Source of the DNA: Bursaphelenchus xylophilus
Lineage: Eukaryota > Nematoda > Chromadorea > Rhabditida > Aphelenchoididae
Direction: 5' to 3'
Length of the DNA: 64,000 nt
Assembly (NCBI GenBank): GCA_904066235.2
Contig: CAJFCV020000005.1
Location: 10,473,501 to 10,537,500 of the forward strand
The translations under genes were made by a program, and so were the position numbers. Under the pieces are notes generated by a model. The model was not told where the DNA came from and ran no database searches. It was given only the letters and a program-made list of their open reading frames with translations. Shown here one piece after another: positions 58,074 through 64,000 of this stretch; position 1 is the stretch's first letter; the number at the start of each line of letters is the position of its first letter.

Positions 58074-58449
58074 CGCTTCTTCTTTCGAAGCCAGCTGTGG
58101 TCTTTTCGAACCTCTTGCACTGTGCATTTTCACAAAAACGTTGCACAGTGCACAATGTCAGCGCGTTTTTGCCATGTGCGGCTCATTGACCCCAGTCTAT
58201 GCACTTTACGGAGAGACCAACAGTTCAAGCCGCTGTTATTCTCTCCCCATCACGCTTTTCCTCCCCGAACCGTTTTGTTCGCACAATTTCCGGTTGATTC
58301 CCCGCCTACTATTAAATAATATTTGTACCTGGCATCACTTGAAAAAGGTAGTCATGACCGTATGTAACGTATTTCAATACGGAATTGCTCCTTCATTTGT
58401 AGAATCTTGCCCATTTAGTTGTTTATTTGGAGTGGCAACCTTTAATGAA

Positions 58450-58855
58450 TAAAATCTTTTTTCGAATTTTTGGATTTGTTCGATATTTTTTTGGTTTTTG
58501 GTCAATTTTTTGTCGGAATTTTTGGTCGATTTTTTAAAGAATTAATGGTCAATTTTTTATGTAATTATTGGTCGATTTTTTTTCGGAATTTATGGTCGAT
58601 TTTTTACAGAATTTTTGGTCAATTCGGTATAAAATTTTTTATCGATTTTATCAGAATTTTTTGTCGATTTATTACAAAATTAATGGTCGATTTTGGCCGA
58701 CTTTTTACATAATTTTTGGTCAATTTTTCTCAAAATTTTTGGTCGATTTTTTTCAAAATTTTTGGTCGATTTTTCTTTCAATTTTTGGTCGATATTTCGA
58801 CCGAATTAATGGTCGATTTTTTCAAAATTTTTGGTCGATTTTTTCAGACCCATTT
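58450..58855. repeat. Minisatellite TTTTTGGTCGATTTTTT
   Basis: About 15 irregular units of 24-30 bases (TTTTTGGTCGATTTTTTxCAAAA); it ends about 240 bases before the neuropeptide start codon. Confidence 0.85.
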
Positions 58856-59084
58856 TTCCCGGGATCTCAAATATTTTTTCAATCTTTGCCCTTTTTTTTG
58901 TGTAACGCTACCCCCGTACTTGACTTACTTTACACTTCGCGTGCTGTAAACCGTGACGCGTTCGACTTGTTGTTGTCTGGAATGTGACAAAAACTCGCCA
59001 TTTGTTAAAAATTCTTCTGTACCACGAGATTCCCGACATTCTTTTTTTTCATTTTTTTCTTTTCCATGTTATTCCAATAATACG

Positions 59085-59093
59085 TTTTTGCAG
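59085..59093 (+). promoter_or_regulatory. Trans-splice acceptor of the neuropeptide gene
   Basis: GTTTTTGCAG ends at 59093, two bases before ATG 59096. The upstream AT-rich run (59030-59090) resembles an outron. It supports the chosen start. Confidence 0.6.
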
Positions 59094-59095
59094 GA

Positions 59096-61715
59096 ATGTG
59101 CGCAAGAAGACAAAGCACGACGATAATGCTGATCTTCTCGCTGGTTCTGGGCACATTCGTCGAGAGTTCGGTGATACGCAGGTCGTTGGGGAGGAGAGAA
59201 CATTTGAGGAATTTGGTGGACGGAAGTGTAAGTGGTTTTTACTGGTCAGTTCGCAAAGTGGCTGGAGTGAGTTCGGCGACATGCACTGTGCAAAAAGCCG
59301 AATATTGCACTGTGCAAAAAGTGGAAAAATGCACAGTGCAAAAAATCAGATTGCACTGTGCAAAAAGCCGGACTTTGCACAGTGCAAAACCCGAAAATTG
59401 CACGGTGCAAAACGCCGAAATTTGCACTGTGCAAAAAGCCGAATAGTGCACTGTGCAAAAAAATTAAAAATTGCACAGTGCGAAGAGCCGGAAATTGCAC
59501 TGTGCAAAAAGCAGAAAATTGCACTGTGCAAAAAACAAAAATTGCACTGTGCAAAAAAACGAAAATTGCACTGTGCAAAAAAATCAAAAATTGCACAGTG
59601 CGAAGAGCCGAAAGTTGCACTGTGCAAAAAGCCGAATAGTGCACTGTGCAAAAAACAAAAATTGCACAGTGCGAAGAGCCGGAAATTGCACTGTGCAAAA
59701 AGCAGAAAATTGCACTGTGCGAAGAGCCGAAAATTGCACTGTGCAAAAAATCAGAAATTGCACCGTGCGAAAGAGCCGAAAATTGCACTGTGCAAAAACT
59801 AAAAATTAAAGTGTAAAGTGAACTTTTGTTTTTTCTCACAGTCATGTCGCCAAAATCACTTGAGCCACCTAGCGTACGGTATCGAAAAATCAAAAAACAC
59901 AAGCCATTTTGCAAAAAAAAATTCTCATGTTTTCAAAATTCTCATGTCGTTAAGTACATGATTTTCACGAATATCAGATGACCCGGAAATATTTTCAATC
60001 GAAATTGTGTTACGTTGTGACCTCGGTAGAAAGTACGGTTAGGCGAATAAAAAAAATCTCGTTGTTTTCGCCCGCCCAAATAACATTTTACGATTTTTTT
60101 CGCAGAAATTCGTGATGATTGCAAAACAAATCAATCTTCGGAAAGATAGAAACGTAATTTTCAACGAAAAATCTTCTGAAATCGTTTCGAAAGCAACGAC
60201 AATACGCGCCTTGTATGACAAAGTAGAGGGCTCACTGTAATGTAGAAAATAAAAAAAAAACGAAAAAACGCAAAGAATTTGGCGATTTTCTTGGAGAAAA
60301 ATGACCTAAACCTGGATGTCGCATTTTGAGCACTTGGCCCGTAAATTGCATTTCTCACGTTTCCCAGGGTTCTTTGTTCAAGTTACGACGCAAAACCATG
60401 TGTTTTGAGTACTGAGAATGGTCGGATGACTGTAGAAGTCCCTATTATGAAACTTTTTACCATTTCCTTTGAAGAAATTTGTACTTTACACTTAGTAACA
60501 CACTGCACAGTGCATTTTGCTTTTTTTTGCTGACGCACCGTGCAATCTGAACTTTTATCGGCGCTTGTCGTTGACGCACCGTGCACTTTGCCTTTTTGTT
60601 TTTTGCAACGCACAGTGCATTTTGAACTTTCCCTTGTGCTTGTCGCTAGCGCACAGTGCATTTTGGCTTTTTTGGCAGCGCACAGTGCATTTTGAACTTC
60701 CCCCTGCGCTTGTCGCTAACGCACAGTGCATTTTGGCTTTTCGTTTTTGGCAGCGCACTGTGCATTTTGAACTCTTGCGTGTGCTCGCCGTTAACGCACC
60801 GTGCATTTTGCCTTCTTTCCCTAACGCCCAGTGCATTTTGCCTTTTCGTTTTTGGCAGCGCACAGTGCATTTTGAACGTTTCCCTGCGCTTGTCGCTAAC
60901 GCACCGTGCGTTTCCCCTTTTTTCGCACAGTGCAAACTTGAAAAAAGTTGCACTGTGCGAACGGTTCGGCAAAACCGCAGCGACGCCGTTGGGAAAAGTC
61001 AATGTCGCGGCGATATTTTGCACGGTGCAAATGTCAAATGCACAGTGCAAAAACGAGTGCATCGTGCATCGCCGTTTTTCGCACAGTGCAAACGGAAAAA
61101 AAGCGGACTGCACTGTGCGAACCGCAAAATCGCGGCGACATCTTGTTGCACGGTGCGAAAAATGGGCAAAAGGTCAAATGCACTGTGCGAAATGGGGGGT
61201 TTCGCTCGGCGACGAAAAGTCTATCAATTTGTCGGGAAAATAATGAGCAAAATGTCGCTGTGCGCCCGTCGCGCGGCTGCCATTGAAAAGCAATTTGATT
61301 TTGCCGCGACAAAATTCATTTTTTCGGCAGCGATGCGATTTTCGCTGCGACAGAGTGCTCATTATTTTCCCGACAGACTGTTACGCACTTTTGTAAATAC
61401 GTAGTAGGCTCTCAATACAATTCCACACATTTATTTATTCTAAAACAAGTTCAATCCCCATTTTAAGCTGTTTTTTCGACGACTTCAAGGGTTTTCCGGC
61501 ACTCAACAGCGTAGACAACTTGAATGAGCGCTTAAAAGTACATCCATGTCACATGTTTATTCTACTCACACTTGAATTTTCAGAGAATTCCCGGATTTCC
61601 ACGACTGCAACGGTCGATTCCGCCGATGAAAATCGAGAAAAAGTACCGGAAAAAGAACCCCATGTGCTTCTTCGTCTCGATACCCTGCACCAAAAACGAC
61701 TATCTGACCGCGTGA
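59096..61715 (+). CDS. Candidate allatostatin-C/somatostatin-like neuropeptide precursor
   Basis: Two exons, 59096-59227 and 61584-61715, joined in phase 0 across a GTAAGT..TTTTCAG intron, encode 87 aa. Residues 1-25 form a signal peptide (hydrophobic core TTIMLIFSLVLGTF). Basic sites follow: RR at 28-29 and 33-34, then KK, and YRKK at 65-68. After the last one, the C-terminal peptide NPMCFFVSIPCTKNDYLTA contains two Cys separated by six residues. A small precursor with one C-terminal peptide, a C-x6-C ring, Phe at ring position 2 and an aliphatic residue at position 5 is the layout of insect allatostatin-C precursors. That it is cleaved, ring-closed, secreted and acts on an AstC/somatostatin-type receptor is inference. 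The start lies 2 bases after a TTTTTGCAG acceptor, as for trans-splicing. The 2.36-kb intron is unusually large for such a gene because repeats fill it. It could instead be another Cys-loop peptide family. Confidence 0.72.
59246..59874. mobile_element. F4-type MITE expanded by a 22-copy GCACTGTGC tandem array
   Basis: F4-like ends (CAGTTCGCAAAGTGGCTGGA; CATGTCGCCAAAATCACTTG) enclose 22 GCAC-N-GTGC words spaced 23-25 bases apart (59283-59800). Siblings at 41861-42060 and 49941-50138 are ~200 bases with three or four words. It lies in the neuropeptide gene intron, starting 18 bases after the donor. Confidence 0.9.
60490..61205. repeat. Second GCACNGTGC cluster in the neuropeptide intron
   Basis: Units of ~55-75 bases (GCGCACAGTGCATTTTGAACTT..CTTGTCGCTAACGCACAGTG) repeat six or seven times at 60490-60920, then F2-like sequence to 61205. 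Confidence 0.8.
61212..61383. mobile_element. Family B2 MITE in the neuropeptide intron
   Basis: TTTGTCGGGAAAATAATGAG to TCATTATTTTCCCGACAGAC. Confidence 0.9.
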
Positions 61716-61829
61716 CCGCCGCCCATGCTCGGCGCTGCAGACCGTCGCATATCAGGACTATTTATTTTAACTTATTGTAAATAGGGGTTTTCTAGAGCGA
61801 ATATTCTTTCCACCTTTCTTTCCAATAAT

Positions 61830-61835
61830 AATAAA
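61830..61835 (+). terminator. Poly(A) signal of the neuropeptide gene
   Basis: AATAAA lies 115 bases after the TGA stop at 61713, a normal 3' UTR length for a nematode gene. Confidence 0.55.
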
Positions 61836-61974
61836 TTTTCCGCACCGAAAATGCATCTATATCACATAAATAATTTATATCATATTGAAATGCCATGTAT
61901 CTTGAATAAAATTGTTATGAAACCTTCGCAGAGGGCAATTTGATGGGACATTTTTATTAAAAAAGTATTAAAAC

Positions 61975-62295
61975 CAGTCTGTCGGGAAAATAATAAGCAT
62001 GAATTCGCTGCACCGATCACGTCGCTGAAGTGAAAAGCAATTTGACAGTGACGGACCTGATCCAGCGGCAAAAAACGTATCATTTTGCGTCCGGGAAGTA
62101 CCAAAAATGTATCCAAATACCTCCCTCTCGCGAAAAAACTCCGATTTCAAAAGCGCGCCCGCTCTTTTTGTGAAGAAAAGGGCGCACCCTTCAAAACTTT
62201 TTCACTTGGAGACGGAAGCATTTTGCCACATTTTTGATGCTTCCCGGATGCAAAATGGAACGTTTTTGGCCACTGAATCAGGTCCCTAACTGTAG
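61975..62295. mobile_element. B2 left half abutting a family C palindrome
   Basis: B2 61976-62044, then C 62045-62295 (ACAGTGACGGACCTGATCCA to ATCAGGTCCCTAACTGTA). The B2 right half is missing. Confidence 0.8.
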
Positions 62296-62391
62296 GTACT
62301 GCACGGTGCAAAATCTACTTTTTTCGCCGAAATCATTCTAACGACCTCCCGGAAGAACTCGTATTGAGAATTCACACCGTATTGCAGTGTC

Positions 62392-62876
62392 AAAATGATG
62401 CATTCTGGAGAAAAAATATTTTTTCCGTGAGAACATAGCATTTTTCTATATCTTTTCAGTGAAAAAATAATTTTCTATTCTAAAAAATATAGACTTAAAT
62501 CGATATTATATGTACAGTGACGGATCTGATCCAGTGGCAAAAAACGTAGAATTTTGCGTCCGGGATGTATCAAAAAATGTGGCAAAATGCCTCCCTCTCC
62601 AAGTAAGAAACTCGGTTTCGAAGGGCCTTCACAAAAGAGCGCCTTTGAAATCGGAGTTTTTTTCATTTGGAGAGGGAGGCATTTTGCCACATTTTTTGAT
62701 ACTTCCCGGATGCAAAATGGTACGCTTTTTGCCACTGGATCAGGTCCGTCACTGTACATATAATATCGATTTAACTCTATATTTTTTAGAATAGAAAATA
62801 TTTGTTCACAGAAAACATATAGAAAAATTCTATTTTCTCTCGGAAAAAATATTTTTTCCTCAGAATGCATCATCTT
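62392..62876. repeat. Palindrome with a family C element at its centre
   Basis: Outer arms 62392-62512 and 62757-62876 are reverse complements (AAAATGATGCATTCTGGAG..). C (62513-62756) sits exactly at the dyad, with TA at both junctions. Confidence 0.85.
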
Positions 62877-63006
62877 GTAAAAAAATAAAAAGTAAAAAAT
62901 TTTCTTCACAAATCACCTAAAAAAGTACCAAAATAATAATAATAATTTACTAATCTCCAACTCTATATTTACAGATCATCCTACGCTCACAATTTTCATA
63001 TTACAC

Positions 63007-63977
63007 TCAAAAAACTGCTTCGAAGAGTGCACGTTTTCCCTTCGAGACATCACAAGGCACGGTGACCAAAAATCCTGATATGGAAGTGGAGCAAAACTCA
63101 TGATAGCGGGGCAAGAAGTGCGTTTTCTCGTCGTCCACGACGAACTTCACCTCTTCATCCGAATTTTTATACAACAGGTTGAGGACAATCGAAGCTCCGT
63201 CTACATCAATGTTCAGTTGAAGCGAGGCGTCGCGTTTGCCCACCACCTTGCTCACAGCAAACTGCCGTGATATATCATACAACAGATAGTCGTAGAACTC
63301 TTCTTCAAAAATTCCGACCTGAAGAGGCGAATCCAGGCGACATTTTCGATACCAGGCTGGAAATAAGCCAAGTGTAATATAAAAAATGGCTCTATTTTTG
63401 GCAAAATCAATTTTAAAATACGTGTCGAGGCCTATGTTGAGTATAAAACCATCAAAAACACATTTTCAGAGTGTTTTACAAAATCCAATAATTTTTGTGA
63501 CATTTCGTCCAAAAAATTGACATTTCGTCAAATCATCAGAAACACTCTCAAACAAAGTAAGAGGCCATAAACCGATAAAACAAATCGTTTTTAGCCCTAA
63601 AATTACACATAAACAATAAAAAAACGTACAATCTAGACTCTTCCCAATCAAGAAGATATTTGATCCATAAATATCCGCTCTCTGCCGTAACTTATCATAA
63701 CCAAACGCGGCATTATTAATCACATCATGTGCGGTTCCATTTGGCCTTTCCAGATCACCCAGACATTCAATTTTCCGGCCATTTTTCCAAAATCGTAGGA
63801 ACTGATCCAAACCAACTGGAACGGCAATTTCCAGCACTTTCAAGACTCCGTTTAGACTAACAGCAACTTCTGCGGACTTCTTGATGACGAATCTGAAAAT
63901 TTCCGACTGGATTTTGTCCAAAAACTGCCAAAACTCAACTTCCACATCATGCGCATCTAGTGTAATATAAAATTCGT
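63007..63977 (-). CDS. Fukutin-like protein (LicD/FKTN superfamily), 5' end outside window
   Basis: Exons 63977-63630 and 63356-63007 (TGA) give 231 visible residues; the 5' exons lie beyond the window (acceptor TTTTAG before 63977). The intron 63629-63357 is GTACGT..TTTCCAG, phase 1, and rebuilds the codon TCC. Fukutin is a Golgi/ER enzyme that adds ribitol phosphate to alpha-dystroglycan glycans; nematodes have several relatives. Matching landmarks: FWKNGRKIEC (human fukutin has RFIEC), IGKSLDSWYRKC (human GTCLGWYRQC), SLQLNIDVDG, and HFLPRYHEFC..VTVPCD near the end. The family's DxD after WYRxC (human KDVDLGIF) is replaced by LQVGIF, so a metal-dependent transferase role is doubtful. The end also lacks the usual YG..W..P tail. 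It may be a pseudoenzyme, a divergent paralogue or a decaying copy. Homology is well supported by motif order; the exact role is unknown. Confidence 0.75.
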
Positions 63978-64000
63978 CTAAAACAAGGAAAAAACAAAGT

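Noticed and set aside
59283..59800. CRISPR-like array of short repeats and spacers
   Set aside because: The repeated word is only 9-13 bases, the intervening sequence is itself repeated, and the context is a eukaryotic intron.
58984..59914. Long open frames on both strands full of LHCAKSRK and FCTVQF repeats
   Set aside because: They come from the ~24-base GCACTGTGC array inside a transposon and an intron; the periodic unit keeps all frames open. No start or splice support.
60517..61404. 295-codon open frame on the plus strand
   Set aside because: Translation of the GCACAGTGC repeat cluster running into a B2 MITE; repetitive, low-complexity, no splice logic.
62107..62789. Short protein-coding genes in the C elements
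   Set aside because: The same peptide words (HFATFFDTS, CHWIRS-like) recur from every C copy on both strands because the element is palindromic.

Overview
This is nuclear DNA of a nematode, most likely a Caenorhabditis species. The evidence is: AT-rich intergenic DNA; short introns with TTTTCAG acceptors; two TTTCAG/TTTGCAG sites lying directly before start codons, as expected for spliced-leader trans-splicing; a class-T serpentine chemoreceptor (srt) gene, a nematode-specific family; and very many short terminal-inverted-repeat elements of the kind common in Caenorhabditis. No bacterial, viral, rRNA or CRISPR content was seen. The species call is inference.

Four protein-coding genes are supported by exons whose splice phases join. 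(1) Minus strand 27646-20332: an approximately 14-exon gene for a secreted or membrane-anchored, Cys-rich, N-glycosylation-rich protein of unknown family with repeated Cys modules and an acidic tail. (2) Plus strand 30914-34505: a 5-exon srt receptor, apparently intact (354 aa), with one GC-AG intron. (3) Plus strand 59096-61715: a 2-exon, 87-aa prepropeptide with a signal sequence, dibasic sites and a C-terminal peptide with two Cys six residues apart, the layout of an allatostatin-C/somatostatin-type neuropeptide precursor. (4) Minus strand 63977-63007, cut by the window edge: a fukutin-like (LicD/FKTN superfamily) protein that lacks the usual DxD metal-binding motif. A possible broken fukutin-like fragment lies at 8690-9036. 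No functional link between these genes is visible.

Most of the rest, including most intron sequence, is non-autonomous DNA transposons. I use letters for the families. A: GC-rich hAT-like elements built of GGCC/GGGCC words. B: TCAGTCTGTCGGGAAAATAA ends (B1 'GTGGATT', B2 'GAGCAC', B3 'CGGCGGATCG', B4 'TCTGTCTGGAAAATGATG'). C: near-perfect palindromes ending TACAGTG..GATCCAGTGGC. D: GGGTATATACCC hAT-like. E: 400-bp GGTAAAAGTTCC element. F, F2, F3, F4: different ends, but all filled with the palindromic word GCAC-T/C/A/G-GTGC. G: GGAGCCGGAGCC hAT-like. H: GTCAAACTGAG element. I: ~450-bp AGTGCGACGCTCAGATTT element. K: 1.2-kb fold-back. N: small palindrome. Many are nested or joined end to end, and several have clear 8-bp target duplications.

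Layout: 1-20 kb, repeats without a convincing intact gene; 20.3-27.6 kb, gene 1 with repeat-filled introns; 27.8-30.7 kb, B/I/F elements; 30.9-34.5 kb, srt gene; 35-59 kb, dense nested elements including a TIR element with a tRNA-like core at 53.5-54.1 kb; 59.1-61.7 kb, neuropeptide gene whose single intron holds an expanded F element; 62-63 kb, nested palindromes; 63.0 kb to the end, fukutin-like gene.
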